Positions 11,292 to 26,790 of a DNA stretch of 64,000 nt are shown one piece after another. Within the stretch, counting starts at the first letter, position 1, and each line of letters begins with the position of its first letter. A program made the translations under genes and the position numbers. Below the pieces are notes generated by a model, which made no database searches, had not been told where the DNA came from, and saw only the letters and a program-made list of their open reading frames with translations. Location: the NCBI GenBank assembly GCA_029449245.1, contig JANATF010000010.1, positions 248,001-312,000 of the forward strand, in the 5' to 3' direction. The DNA comes from Mortierella alpina (Eukaryota; Mortierellomycota; Mortierellomycetes; Mortierellales; Mortierellaceae).

Positions 11292-13194
11292 ATGAACTGG
11301 CTCAAGACCAAGATGGGTTCCCACGGATGGGATCTTACAGACGACGACATCAAAAAGCCAAACGTCCTCTTCATCCTCCCTCTCAACCATGCACACCAGG
11401 AGCTTGAGGACTTCGAGGAATACTTTACCGTCAAGGTGCGCCTACTTGTCCGACTGTATTGAGTATTGAGAAGCATACAACACCACCACTACAATACTTA
11501 CTATCTTTGCCGTCACTTGGTTAGTACATTGAAAGCAATCGCGACGAGTTCTTCCGCCGGTGTAAGAAGGGGAAATACGACGGCTATGCTGCCATCATCT
11601 GGCCATCAAGCCCATCACAAGTAAGATACCGACCCAGACCTCGCTACACAACCTTCACCACTGCGTCTGTTGTTATCGCAATAGAGTCATCGCCCCATAC
11701 TTCGTGTCAAATTAACCTTTGGCGTTTTTTTTTTTAGATTGGCCGAATCGATGCAGAGTTCGTATCTCATCTGCCAGCCAGCATCTCGTTGATCGCATTC
11801 GCTAAGGCAGGATATGACGAGGTTGACGTTGATGCATGTACTGCCAAAGGTAACGAGGCATGCTTCTCCAAAGTTGGTCTCACTGAGCTTTACCACAACT
11901 GAGATCCTGACCGTGCCTCATTATTATTTTCGATTTTTGAAGGAATCACCGTGACAAACACTCCAGGAGTCGTCTCTGCTGCCACCGCCGATACTGCCAT
12001 GTTCTTGATCCTCGGATGTCTTCGCCACTTTACTCAGGGGCAGACAAACCTTCGTGCAGGTACATCGTTATCACCATCTCGGGCAGAAAGGCTAATGAAG
12101 AGACTGAGCTAAGGCCGTCGTTCTCTTGTTCTTTTATATCGCAATAGGCACATGGTACGGTGATGCTGAGCGAGGTCGCGATATGGCAGCAAAGACGATT
12201 GGTATCCTTGGTATGGGAGGCATCGGCAAGGTATATTTTGATTGCTTTTTCGCACGCATCTGCAGCAAGTTTTTGAAACCAAAGTCATAGCCTAACCTCT
12301 TACGCTAACGTCTAACAGGCTATCGCCAAGCGTGCAAATGCATTTGGAATGATGGTCAGCTATTACAACAGGACCCGCCTTGACATTCGCAGTACGTATA
12401 AACAGGAGCTTCAACTGACGCCCTCCGAGTCGCTGAGAAAATCTTCAAGGACTGACCGCCAACTCATTCTGATATTTAGTTGAAGCTGAGCACCATGCCC
12501 AATTTGTGGCCTACGAAACGCTGTTGCGGGAGTCGGATGTGATCGTGATTTGTGTCCCCTTCAACGCCTCGACAAAACACCTCATCAGCACTACCCAGTT
12601 TGACAAGATGAGAAAAGGCGTCGTATTCGTCAACATTGCCCGTGGTCCTATTGTTGACGAAGCGGCTCTGGTCAAGGCTCTGGAGAGCGGAAAGGTAAAG
12701 GCAACTGCTGCGCACATCCTCTTGTCCGTGCATAGAAACACCCTATGAACTCATTCCCCCCACCCCCATGCTAACCTTTACTCAAAATGGTGTTATTGAC
12801 CAGGTTGCCTCTGCTGGTCTGGATGTATTCGAATTCGAGCCCAAGGTCCACGAGGCATTGCTGAAGCATCCTCGATGCACGCTCCTGCCGCACATGGGAA
12901 CTTACACAGAGGAAACTCTGAGGGACATGGAGGTAAAAAAAAATACCCATTGGCCATTTTGTGCCTTCGACACCACTTTCTTTGGTTGCCAATCTTGACG
13001 CCTCTTCCCCTCACTAACTGCCATGCTCCTCAACCCCTAATGACTTTTAGAAACTGGCCCTTCGGAACGCGAAACAGCTTTTGATGCATGGAGAGGCTAT
13101 TACACCTTTGAATAAGGTTGCCGCGTCTAAACCACTAGAGCACCTCATGACCGACAGCGTCGACATCTCCAAGCTTAACATCACCTTGCAATAG
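11292..13194 (+). CDS. D-isomer-specific 2-hydroxyacid dehydrogenase (glyoxylate/hydroxypyruvate reductase-like)
   Basis: Nine exons: 11292-11435, 11525-11620, 11738-11849, 11943-12059, 12148-12230, 12319-12391, 12480-12694, 12804-12932, 13051-13194; 370 aa with phases consistent throughout. It is an NAD(P)H-dependent reductase of 2-oxo acids. The Rossmann nucleotide motif GMGGIGK is at residues 178-184. The expected catalytic triad is visible: Arg in NIARGPIVDE (about 263), Glu in DVFEFEP (about 292) and His in LLPHMGTYTEE (about 310). The substrate-domain segment ITVTNTPGVVSAATADTAM is also typical. Fungal relatives are annotated as glyoxylate or hydroxyisocaproate reductases; the exact substrate cannot be read from sequence. 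There is no targeting signal or C-terminal PTS1, so it is probably cytosolic. The nine-exon structure is intron-dense compared with its neighbours. Confidence 0.9.
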
Positions 13195-13438
13195 TAGAGG
13201 AAGCAATTGATCAATACATGTACTGCTGAAATTTGCTGTTGAATGTTGAAGTGAGCACTGGTGTAGAATGTTGAAGAAGCAAATAGAAAGCTCAACGGAT
13301 GAAATGAGTTACTTCCAAGCAATTCCATTATTTCCTAGCATTGTTATAGTTATTTCCTAACATTACGTCATAGAATCGTATATACTGTGCGCTAAAATCC
13401 GCCAGCCTATGGGAGCCTGGCATTCCATACTTTCAAGC

Positions 13439-13512
13439 GTTTGTATGGTGTAGTTGGTTATCACGTCTGTCTAACACACAGACGGTCCTCGGTTCAAGTC
13501 CGAGTACAAACA
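13439..13512 (+). tRNA. tRNA-Val (AAC)
   Basis: A 74-nt cloverleaf. The acceptor stem GTTTGTA pairs with TACAAAC and is followed by discriminator A. The anticodon stem TCTGT/ACAGA encloses the loop CTAACAC, giving anticodon AAC. The T arm is CTCGG-TTCAAGT-CCGAG and the D loop carries GGTGTAGTTGGTTATCAC. No intron is seen. Confidence 0.96.
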
Positions 13513-13521
13513 CTCCCTTTA

Positions 13522-13592
13522 GAAAGTGTAGTATATGGGTATCATTCCGGCCTTCCAAGCCTGAGAACCGGGTTCGAGTCCCGGCACTTTCA
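13522..13592 (+). tRNA. tRNA-Gly (TCC)
   Basis: A 71-nt cloverleaf starting only 9 nt after the tRNA-Val. The acceptor stem GAAAGTG pairs with CACTTTC, then A. The anticodon loop CTTCCAA gives TCC. The T arm is CCGGG-TTCGAGT-CCCGG. The anticodon stem CCGGC/GCCTG carries one C-T mismatch. A TTTT Pol III terminator follows at about 13594-13597, while the Val-Gly spacer has only TTT, which suggests a dicistronic precursor. Confidence 0.93.
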
Positions 13593-13863
13593 CTTTTGCC
13601 TCTTCTGGGGCCTTCATTTTCAATCTCCGCTGCTGCAGCTGGTTCCCGAACTTCCCAGCACCGTGAGGTCAGAAGGATGGGTTGAGCATTCTGTGAGGAC
13701 GCGGAGCGCGATTAACTTTTGCGGTACCTGACCATTTTACTATTTCTTTTTGTGAGTGGGCTTTTCTAAGTCTATTGTGCTCCTCTCATTATCCAATCAA
13801 GTTCCGGAATGAGGGAGGGGTCTATGAAATGAGATGAGCTATCAAGCGGAAACAAAGAAGAGG

Positions 13864-16450
13864 TTACTTTCGTGAGCAACGATCATGAAAACACAGTGAT
13901 GCTGCACGAGAAGAAGACACGCCTGCCCTTTCTGCATAAAAAAGGAACTTACAACGGACGGGGATGGCTACATGTGCAAGGTCTGCAACAACCACTTCGT
14001 GCATCCTCTTCTGGAACTCGTATCTTATCCTGAGCTGCTTCTTCTCGCCCAAGCATGGATCATAGAATCCCATAATGTGGTGCTAATAGAGTGAGAAATA
14101 AAGAGGAACCCCCCTCCGAATGAGTTTTTGTGTGACATCGGAATCCCTTGCAAAGTACTCTTTCCTGAGCTTACCTTGGAGTGTCCACCAGGCATGGCCA
14201 GTTGCGAGTTATTCACAAGTGCCTGGACAGCAATCGTGACATCCGCAACAAGACCCGCACTCAGATTTCCATAAATGGCCTCCACAATGACCAACCCATC
14301 CTTGTCCTGCTCCTGCTTGGACTTGCGCAGAGTCGACTCCCGCAAAAGATGAATCGCCTCCTCTGCTTCCTTTCTCTGATTCGCAATAAACTCGGCATGA
14401 ACCTTCCGATGCTCCAACAACTTCTCGGCCCTCTCTCTTCTCCTCTTGGGCTTCACGTAACCCAAATCCAGCGCAGCAATTGTACAGATCGGCGCCATAG
14501 CTGTCCAGAACGCAAGCTTAGGACTGAACTCGGACGACAACAAGATGGGAATCGTCACGCTCTGGCCCAACCTCGTCACCCTGATAACACAAAATAGGAA
14601 CACAAGCGATGAGGTCAGTTCTAGCTGATGAGCCTGCTAGAGAGCGTATTGATCGAATACGCGATAACGAACGGATAAAGAACTTACTTGACGTTGAACG
14701 CAATACCACCTTGAAGACCAATCTCAACAGCCAGGCCAAGTTTGGTATATTGGGTGATTCTTCGGTCTCCTCCGATGCTCGCACTCAAGCCCGCCCCGCT
14801 AGAAAGACATGCGCCTACGCGGAGTCGAGTGCAATCATCCAATGTCCATGTCCGGTCTGCAAGGAGGTGCGACCGCGCCACGCCAGCCCGCAGCTCTACT
14901 TGATACCCATCTTTAGTATCAATAGATGTAACTCCAAGCGACATGGAGGATGGTTCCTGACGGTGAGCAATAGTCGGTCCCCATGATCCCAAAGCCCAGT
15001 CGCCTGAGCGGTAGGTGACATATCCTGTCGCGCCTTTGGTGACTCGCCGTCCAAAGGTCAAAACCACGGGTGCTGGTCCAGGCGATCCTCGCAGGTGTGC
15101 TGTTCCAGCGACATATGTCAGCGGGTCAATGTTGTACGTGCCCTTGACAATGCTGGTCCTGGGGCTCAAAATGGATGTCCCAACCTAAAACAAAACAGTT
15201 ACGAGATTTTGATCAGAACTGATGCATCGTCGTAGAAAGTAGTGACATCATCCTATATCCCGGCATCTGGTGGACCATACCTCCATGGATACTTTGTCCG
15301 AGAACGTGTGTCTAATGGTGCCGACAATGTTTCCAGTTCCCAAACCTGACCGCGATGTCATGTTTCCTCCGACAATAACCTGCGTCCTTGGCCCAAAGTT
15401 TGTCTAGCTCGTGTTCAATTATAAAGAGTTTTTTTTCTTTTCGGCGTGAGAGTGAGGTCCAGTTGGGATCATCAAAAGATCACCGATGTCAAGAAACACA
15501 ATGCTCACCTCAAACGAGTTCTTCATGTAGAGCTGCATGATCCCGGTTCTTCCCAAAGTGTCCAGTACACTAAATCCACTGGTCTTTTTGCGGCTTTGGA
15601 AAGGCGATGGAGAGTGGTATTGTTCAAAGACTCTGCTGGCGTCGAGGTTGATAACAATGTCGGTCCTGGATCGAACCAAGTTTTCTAGCTCCAGCTGCTT
15701 CTTTTCCCTAGCCAGACGGGCAAAATCGTCTCTCGTCTAAAAAAAAAAAGGCGAAACTCAGTAGCTATTCTACAGGTGATGCTGGGGGTGGATGACAAGA
15801 GGCATGTCCTGTATGTTACCTCCTGAGGGGTCTTGATTCTATGGCCAACTTCGCGCTTGGTACTCAGTCCATCTTCGCCGTATTCGTCATAAGCTGCCCG
15901 CAGCTGAGGGTCGCTCAAGACTTTTGGCCAAGATAAAATAGAAACGTTTTTGCTCGATGAGTTACAGGAAGCTCCATACGGTCTATCCACAGCTTCCATA
16001 TACAGGAAGGGGAAAGCTTACCCTCAAACGCCCTATTGAGGATATGGAACTTTGTCTGTGCAGTCTCCTTGGATCCCGAGTTGCTGTGGTGATCCGGGTG
16101 AAAGACTTGGCTTAATCGCTGGAAGGACTCATTGATGTCCTGATCCGAAGCCTATGCAATGCAAGCGCAGGTCGCCATGCGAAGAATGTGGATTCAAACG
16201 AAAGAACAAGAAACGAATGCTGATCAGCCTCCTGATGCGCATCCTTTCCGATTTCATGCTTGTAGCCCCGAGTGTCCTGGTGCAGTCGTACCGTCCTGGC
16301 GACATTCAAGATTGCATAGTAGTCGTTTTCTGTAGGCCGGGGGGACGCAAAGTCGTCCACGGGGTGAGAGTGCCCGTTGGCGGCATGGCTGCTATGGCTG
16401 CCGTGTGCTGGCTCAGCTGGTAAAGATCTGTCGTTGTAGAGGTCCTCCAT
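13864..16450 (-). CDS. DNAJC11: DNAJC11-like mitochondrial J-domain protein (DUF3395)
   Basis: Nine exons: complement(13864-13901, 13953-14082, 14175-14580, 14688-15184, 15281-15403, 15509-15736, 15820-15920, 16022-16151, 16292-16450), 603 aa. A J domain occupies about residues 41-105 (ENDYYAILNVAR, HPD in VFHPDHH at about 71-73, LSDPQLRAAYDEYGEDGL). The middle part is beta-rich, with many Gly/Ser/Thr-alternating strands (GGNMTSRSGLGTGNIVGTIR, GTAHLRGSPGPAPVVLTFGR), as in DNAJC11. The C-terminus matches DUF3395: VIVEAIYGNLS, VTIAVQALVNNSQLAMP, GFYDPCLGEKKQLRIRYEF. Human DNAJC11 associates with the MICOS/SAM machinery that shapes mitochondrial cristae; the same role is inferred. The last exon (13 codons) is the least certain, since the nearest AG would create an immediate stop after a 21-nt intron; the chosen acceptor at 13902 gives a 51-nt intron. 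Confidence 0.88.
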
Positions 16451-16612
16451 GCTGAGGTGGATGCTCCGTGGCAGGCTAAGTGTCCTGGGAAAAAGCAGAG
16501 GGATGAGGAAAGGGATGAGATTGGAACAAGGACGGGTGGAAAAGGCAACTTTAATTTGCGTGCTTCAAATCGTAGACGTGCGTACACGAGCAAACTACAT
16601 TGTCCAGCGATC

Positions 16613-17366
16613 TCAGTTCTTGGCGTATGCCTGAGGGGAATATGGAGGCTGTGGGGAGTATGGAGGCTGGGGAGGCATCTGAGGCGATTGAAGCTGTTGC
16701 TGCGGGGCCTGCGCAGGAACCAGGGTCACTGCGGTGCCGTAGGCCATGACCTCCGTCATTTCTTCAACGATCTGCTGGCCCGTGAACTGCACGCCGATCA
16801 CAGCATTGCCGCCCACCGCTGCGGCATGTTCAAGTAATCGGATAAAGGCCGTCTCGCGAGCCTTCTCGGCCATCTCAATATACGTCGAGCTCTCCCCTCC
16901 TCCCAGCGAGGCAAACGCGCCGAAAACAGCCTTTCCAACCTGTGTTCATGTTATGGTGAGAGAAAGGGAATCCACTGTCAAGATATTGAACTTGCTTAAT
17001 CAAATACTCAGACTGTCCACTCATCCAGTGTAATAACAATGCTTACGTGCGGTGTTCGGACAGTCAGACTAGTAGGCAAGTGACAGGTTGAGCAACAATA
17101 GGACAAAGTTAGAGCGTGCGTCCCCAACAACCGATGCACAGTTATACGCGCGCGAATATTTACGTTACCCTCGGACGACTCCATGGTTTTGCGATACGAC
17201 GTAGCCTGGGAACGTGAATCTGCAGCACAAGAAAAGAGCGTGTCAGCATCGTCAACCCTCGAGGAATCCAAAGCAATTAGTAGTGTTTGCTCCTCAAAAG
17301 GAGACAATACCCGGTTGTGCTAAAGCGTCGATCGACAGCGCGTGTTGGTTGATTCTTATGGCTCAT
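16613..17366 (-). CDS. YbjQ/UPF0145-like protein, copy 1
   Basis: Four exons: complement(16613-16939, 17047-17068, 17169-17219, 17311-17366), 151 aa. The fold family is the bacterial YbjQ/UPF0145 (DUF74) 'heavy-metal-binding' domain: PGYVVSQNHGVVRGLTVRTP, then the core FGAFASLGGGESSTYIEM, ARETAFIRLLEHAAAVGGNA, VIGVQF and EVMAYGTAVTLVP. The tail is Pro/Gln/Tyr-rich (PPQPPYSPQPPYSPQ). YbjQ proteins form ring-shaped pentamers of unknown function. Exon 3 is a 22-nt microexon. A paralogue with the same microexon lies at 43069-44103. The start MSHKNQPTRAVDRRFSTT aligns with MSTSAQPVRSVDRRFTTT of the paralogue, which supports the first exon. Upstream (17367-17991) is promoter sequence without a recognisable gene. 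Confidence 0.87.
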
Positions 17367-17991
17367 AGCAGATTGTTGGATTGAGAGTGAGAGGAAAGTG
17401 TTATGTGAGAAGGATGAAGGGTCATTTGGTCCCTTTTATACACAATAGTGAGTGGAGCAGGCTATATAGGCTGCTTTTCTCCGCGGCCAGAAGCCCATGC
17501 TGAAGTCATCCTAGCGAGCACGCCCGATCTGTCAAAACTTCTTTGCCAATAGAGAGGGACCATCATTCCTGCGCACTAAGTCGAGGATCGATAGAACAGC
17601 CCGATCTGGGCTGACCAAAAAAAAAAAATAGAAACACCGAGAGGGCTGTTGCAGAGACAAGGGCAAAGCATGGATGTTACGCCACTTCAAGCAGCCGATG
17701 CTTATTATTCGAACCTAGCGCACGCGGCGTGCCTGCTCGTGAAACAGCCCTCTCCCCGTACACAGCCACAGGTAAGCAACTGCAGAGGGCTTGTCCTGTT
17801 ACAGGAGAGTGGCCGAGTGATCCAGCATGCCATAGCCACAGTCGCAGCCGCAGCCAAGTGCGAAGCGGCAATGAGATGGGCACGGGTTCATGGAGATGAA
17901 GGTTCAAATTGTATTGATGAATGCCTAGCTATACTACTATACTACAGGTTTATGATGTTATTACGGGCGGGAGGGGTCAAGGGTTAGGAGC
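17367..17991. other. Intergenic: UPF0145 copy 1 promoter and ATP sulfurylase 3' flank
   Basis: Two minus-strand genes flank this stretch. It contains a TATA-like TTTTATACACAA at about 17435 and GGCTATATAGGC at about 17460, roughly 70-100 bp upstream of the UPF0145 copy 1 start. No coding sequence is supported. Confidence 0.55.
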
Positions 17992-21589
<3,598 letters not shown>

Positions 21590-24500
21590 ATGGTGCTGCC
21601 TGAAAAGCTGACCGGACCTCCAGCCAGTAGTTCGGCCCTTATGCAGTTGTTGATGGCCGCCTTCCGCTCGGTAAACACAACCGCCACCAGTTTTTACACT
21701 CACAGGCACCTTGCGTGGACGGCACAAAGATGCCGCGTCGCTGACAGCTCCGTTTCTTGTGGTGTGGGCGTAACTTAGGAAAGCTCCGGCTCAGATCCTG
21801 GTGAAGACGGCAGCGATAGCGACAACGATGACAAGGCACTGCACAGCAAAGGCAGAAGCCTTCACTCGGTAGGCAGACCCGATAGTGAGACTAAGAGGGA
21901 GGACTCCACAGACGCTACTCAGGAGAAGCGTCGTGCCGCCGCCATAAAGTCTACACACGACAGAGAAAAGGTAGCAAACAAGCTTCAATCCGCGTTTGGC
22001 TACTCTGATGACGAAGCCCTTGTGGGAGGTATGCACTGAATACTCATTTTGGTGATGCCACCATTACAGCAACGCCACTGCATCATCCTAACATTCGCTC
22101 ACTATCATTAGAGTACTCCTGCTGGTATGTGCGTTCTGTCCTGTTGCCTGGATACATGTACCTGACGTCCAACCACATCTGCTTCTATGCCAACCTTCCA
22201 TCGAGTCATGTAAGAGGGTGCTTGTTTTTGTTCAGCCATCGCGAATGTTGTCTTGATGTGGCAGCAGGAGTATTAATACACTGCCCATATATTGCCTACT
22301 TCATTCCTCAAGGACGTCGTGCAAAAGGAGGGCTACTTCTCAAAAAAGTCTAACACGACTAAAACCTTCAGTCGCTACTGGTTCATTCTCAAGAACGATG
22401 TACTCAGCCGCTACGCAGATCAGACGGTGAGAAGCTTCAATCCCATCTCCACCCTGTTTCTCGCCATTAAATCACAATATCTAACGTATTAACGCGCCCC
22501 AATACTTCTAGGAGGTCTACTATCCGATCAAGTCTATTGATCTGAGAGACGCGCTGTCCGCAGAACCATCTCCACATAACGAGCTGGCATTCTACATTTA
22601 CACCCCCACGCGCAGATACAAGTTTAAAACCGACTCGGAGATAGCTCGGACGGACTGGGTCAAGGCGATTCAAAAGTCCATCTTTCACACCAAAACGGAC
22701 GACGAGAGCGTTAAGGTAACACTGGCGAAGGCGTTCTTTGTAGCAACCAGTAGTATCCTGGGGATAAATAACTAATGCATAGTTTATCCGCGGGCATAGA
22801 TCTCGATTCCGTTGATCCACGTTGAAGCTGTTGAATTGAACCCCACCACGTTCACAGATACCGTACGCATATCAATTAGGGATGTCGACTCTGAAGACGA
22901 GGTAACACAAATGCCAGTGCACAAGGAGTGTCTATCTAACACCGACAGCAAGTTCTCTACTCACACCGTCCGCTTGATCTCATCGTGCAATAGTACTTCT
23001 TCGCCTACTTTGATGATACCCAAAATGCAGTGGCGGATCTCCAGCAGCAAGTGAGCCGGTGTAAGGACAGCGAGGCACCCAAGACAGCCGAACTAGACCT
23101 CAAATTCTTCAATAGCATATCCCCACCAGCAGAATCACTTCGAAAACCACTCGCCGAAGAGCCCCCTAAGGGTCCACTTGCATCATCCTTGTCAGGTTGT
23201 CAGCAGGGAATTCAACAAAACAACTCGACCGGCTCTAAGCTCAATCTCTTCAAGTATCTGCGTCCTACCGACTCGACCACTGTCACAGAGAGAGCAGACT
23301 CTCTGTCAAGCTCCGCAATTTGTGCAGAGGATGAGGACAGTAGCACAGCGAGTCGATTATCCAAGCGAGGGAAGCTGCCCTGGATTTCTAGTCCTACGAC
23401 TGAGCTCAGTTCCAGTGACGACAAAATCACGATGGGCAATCAAGAGCAGGAGACTTTTCGAAAAGAGTTCTCACTACCCGAGGGAGAGGGAATATCTGAA
23501 ATCGTTCATGGCTACCTGCTCCGTGTTTTACCGCTCTATGGCAAGATCTACCTTTCCGACAACTACGTCTGCTTCAAGGCCAGAATCTATGGATCCAGTA
23601 CAAAAGTTATTGTACCTCTTGCAGATGTGGAGCAAATCGACAAGCACCACGGAACAAGATTCTACTTTCATGGTCTTTCCATTTTATCCCAGACGGACGA
23701 GGAGGTTTTTTTTGAGTTTTCCAACAGACATACCAGAAATTCTGTTTTGGACGCGCTTCGCAGTCGTATCACGCCAGATGCTCAGGAAAGGCGCAAAAGA
23801 CATCGCGCTCAAGCTACGACATACACACCATCCATGGAGCTGGACGATCCAATGGAATCGCGGGTTTTGGACTCACTACAGAACCGCGAAGAGCACGACC
23901 GTACTGAACCCATGTCGCTGGCATCACACCCCGGATTCAAGCCGTCTCGGCCACTACACGTCACCTGCCTCACCATCGGAAGTCGCGGTGATGTTCAGCC
24001 ATACATTGCATTCTGTAAGAGGCTGATGCAGGATGGACATACTTGCCGTATCGCGACTCATGGAGAATACAAAGATTGGATTGAAGGCCACGGCATAGAG
24101 TTTGGCTATGTTGGGGTAAGTTGTATATACTGAAATCAATTGGCCCGTTTTCCGAGGTCGTGTCAAACTTACAGCAGATGCAAAACTATTACTATATTGG
24201 ATGTACTAGGGGGATCCCGGCGAGTTGATTGAACTCTGCGTGGAAAATGGAATGTTCACCGTGTCGTTTATCAAAGAGGGGCTCAAAAGGTTTCGTGGAT
24301 GGCTGGACGACCTCATGGAGACCGCCTGGACGGCATGCCAGAACACAGACGTACTCATTGAGTCGCCTTCAGCCATGGCGGGCATCCACATCGCAGAAGC
24401 ACTTGGTGTGCCTTATTTCAGAGCCTTCCCTTTCCCCTGGACTCGAACAAGGGCCTTCCCACATCCATTCGCGGTAGCTGAGCGGAGCCTGGGACGTGGC

Positions 24501-25886
24501 TACAACTACATGTCATATGCTATGATCGAACAAGTCTTCTGGAAGGGCATCTCGGGACAGGTCAACAAGTGGCGCAAGGAAAGACTTGGCCTGGATTCTA
24601 CGACTATGGAAAAAATGGACATCCAGCAGGTGCCCTGTCTTTATTCTTGGAGTCCCAGTCTGGTGTCTGCGCCCATTGACTGGCACTCTTGGGTCCATGT
24701 GACAGGCTACTGGTTCTTGGACAATCCGGATTTGGATTGGACTCCGCCTGACGGACTGGAAGAGTTTTTGGACGCGGAGCCCGACAATAAGCCCGTCTAT
24801 ATAGGATTCGGATCCATGGTTGTATCGGACCCCGAGAGCATGACCAAGACCATCATCGATGCAGTTGTGAAAGCTGGAGTAAGGGCAATCATCTCCAAGG
24901 GCTGGTCCGACAAGCTATCTACACAGGAAGATGGCGCTGTGGCGGTCGTTCAGGACGACGGGGGAGCGGAAAAGGTATACCCTTCAAGTGTTTACATGAT
25001 CAAGTCTGTTCCTCATGACTGGCTGTTCCATCGATTAGCAGGAGTCGTTCATCATGGAGGAGCTGGGACGACAGCGGCTGGCCTTCGAGCAGGCATTCCG
25101 ACCGTGATCAAACCGTACTTTGGAGATCAGTATTTCTGGGCACAGCGCATTGAGGAGTCGGCTGTGGGGGTTTGGTGCCATGACCTTACAGTCAAGAAAC
25201 TGGCCGCTGCTCTCAAGGCTATCACCGCGGACGAGAAAATGATCAAGAAAGCCAAGCTAATGGGCGAGCGCATTCGGGCCGAGGATGGCGTCGGGGCAGC
25301 CCTCCACTACTTTTACCATGACCTGGCCCTTGCCAAGCAACGTGTTGAGAAGAGCCAGAAGACTGGGGTCAAGAGCACATCGGACAACACCAACGGCAAG
25401 ACGGAGGCTGTTCGCGCAGGTGGCGAAGCGATGGATGACACAGCTGCTGATATTGTAAGCAGTCCTGACGATCCAAGTACTGCGCCTTGTCTACCACACT
25501 CCAAGACTGTGCAACCAGACGATCTTCACACCACAGCACCCTCTGGACCCGAGCCCCTGTCAGATCAACTTTGCCCCGCCGCGACGGAACCAGGACCGGA
25601 TCGCGGCATTGACAAGATAAAAAACAGCGAAAAATCCACCGAAGACCTGGCTGTAGAGTTGGAAAAGATGAAAGCCCCCACTCAGCATGGGCGCGTGTCG
25701 TTTGAGGATCTTCGCTTGGGGAAAGCTCAGGACGCACAGAGGTTAGACACGGATCTTGAGATCCCCAAGGATGGGAAAGGCGGGTCCACTCACAATGCAT
25801 CAAAGCCTCGAAGGATCCTGGCCTCTTTGACCACCAAGGTTACGGGTGTTTTGGGCACTAGAAGTGACAACAAGCGCGAGGAGTGA
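21590..25886 (+). CDS. ATG26: Sterol 3-beta-glucosyltransferase (UGT51/ATG26 type)
   Basis: Eight exons: 21590-21670, 21779-22028, 22112-22209, 22313-22426, 22512-22715, 22800-22901, 22994-24115, 24210-25886; 1215 aa with consistent phases. It transfers glucose from UDP-glucose to the 3-hydroxyl of sterols at membranes. Domain order: acidic Ser-rich N-terminus; GRAM-1 (about 111-143, [19 protein letters not shown]); PH domain (about 146-250, [20 protein letters not shown]); linker; GRAM-2 (about 437-530, [20 protein letters not shown]); GT28-like N-domain (from about 605, [20 protein letters not shown]); and a UDP-glucose-binding C-domain ([20 protein letters not shown], about 933, then [13 protein letters not shown]). 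The C-terminal about 170 residues are low complexity. In some yeasts this enzyme is needed for pexophagy; that role here is only possible, not shown. A polyadenylation-type AATAAA sits at 25929. The first exon is supported by phase only. Confidence 0.93.
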
Positions 25887-25928
25887 GAAATTTGGGTGCT
25901 CAAGGTCTGATGATTGGCGATGATTGGC

Positions 25929-25934
25929 AATAAA
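25929..25934 (+). terminator. Polyadenylation-signal-like AATAAA
   Basis: AATAAA 43 nt after the stop codon of the sterol glucosyltransferase; position fits a 3'-end signal. Confidence 0.4.
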
Positions 25935-26154
25935 CAATGACGGTGGGCCATACGGAAATGGCTCGACAAACACGCTGATACATGCTGTGCGTTTTTGTAC
26001 CTGCGCCTACGAGCGACGATACCTTGCAAATGATACTTTGGCAGAGAAACAGCTCCTGAACCACGCCCGGCTCGAGCTGTTTGCCACCAGGCGAGACGTG
26101 TCATGCCCATTGCACTTTGCCACTGTTTGTACTTGGACTGGTTCGTCCGCAGCG

Positions 26155-26162
26155 TATAAGAG
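26155..26162 (+). promoter_or_regulatory. TATA box candidate for small protein A
   Basis: TATAAGAG lies 87 bp upstream of the ATG at 26242, followed by a pyrimidine-rich CTTTCTTTCTTTC leader, an arrangement typical of fungal core promoters. The paralogous gene at 32747 also has a TATA box upstream. Confidence 0.5.
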
Positions 26163-26241
26163 ACGCCGAGGCCGATCGCTTTCTTTCTTTCTTTGTCATT
26201 CGCCACATCTCACCCGCCCAACTCAAAACAGCACACTCAAA

Positions 26242-26790
26242 ATGATTGCAGCTTCACATCAGCCCATCCTTGCCGTCCAGGATCATTATCACGGCGTCCT
26301 AACCACACAGGATACCATCTACCAGCTAAATGAGGCACCTTTCTCAAGAGCTATGGAACAAGTACACAAGTGCGCTGACGACGATGGCAAAACGCAAGAC
26401 CTATCATGTTTAAGGAGGTCCTCAACAGCAAAGGAGAACTCCGAGGAGGGATCGGTATCATCTACCATTCCAGCACACGCCTCAGAACTATCATCTTCGC
26501 CATACTCCTCATCTCCCTCGCCCTCCTCATGCTCCTCGCCCTCATTACGCCCGACTCTAGTGTTGTCAGCTGGATCACAATCCGAACGACTTGAGGCCAT
26601 GCGTGGGATTCTAGATCGGCTCCAGGCACACCAGCAAGAGCCAGAGACGGACAATATCGACGAGTTGACACTCTCGGATGGTTTCCAAGCGGACCATGAC
26701 CATCCTACACTGAATCCAGAGATTCTCAAGGATGCACTCGGACAGGGGTCATTGCGGCAGCATCATGGCGATGCCAACTTGCACCACTAG
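26242..26790 (+). CDS. Small Ser-rich protein A, unknown family
   Basis: Intronless, 182 aa; start ATG 26242 lies in an AAAATGA context just after a TATA-led leader, while earlier in-frame codons lie upstream of the TATA box. I do not recognise a family. The N-terminal third is ordinary, the centre is a Ser/Pro run (about residues 75-110), and the C-terminus contains ERLEAMRGILDRLQAHQQEP followed by LNPEILKDALGQGSLRQHHG and DANLHH. The same C-terminal pattern (ILDR...LNPE-hydrophobic-LKD...LRQ-x-HG-x-ANL-x-H) occurs in the protein at 32747-33421, so the two are paralogues and the frame is very probably real. There is no signal peptide, membrane segment or cysteine pattern. It lies tail-to-tail with FAD monooxygenase A (441 bp between stops). 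A short helical, His-rich C-terminal motif suggests protein or metal binding, but this is speculation. Confidence 0.72.
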   Translation: MIAASHQPILAVQDHYHGVLTTQDTIYQLNEAPFSRAMEQVHKCADDDGKTQDLSCLRRSSTAKENSEEGSVSSTIPAHASELSSSPYSSSPSPSSCSSPSLRPTLVLSAGSQSERLEAMRGILDRLQAHQQEPETDNIDELTLSDGFQADHDHPTLNPEILKDALGQGSLRQHHGDANLHH

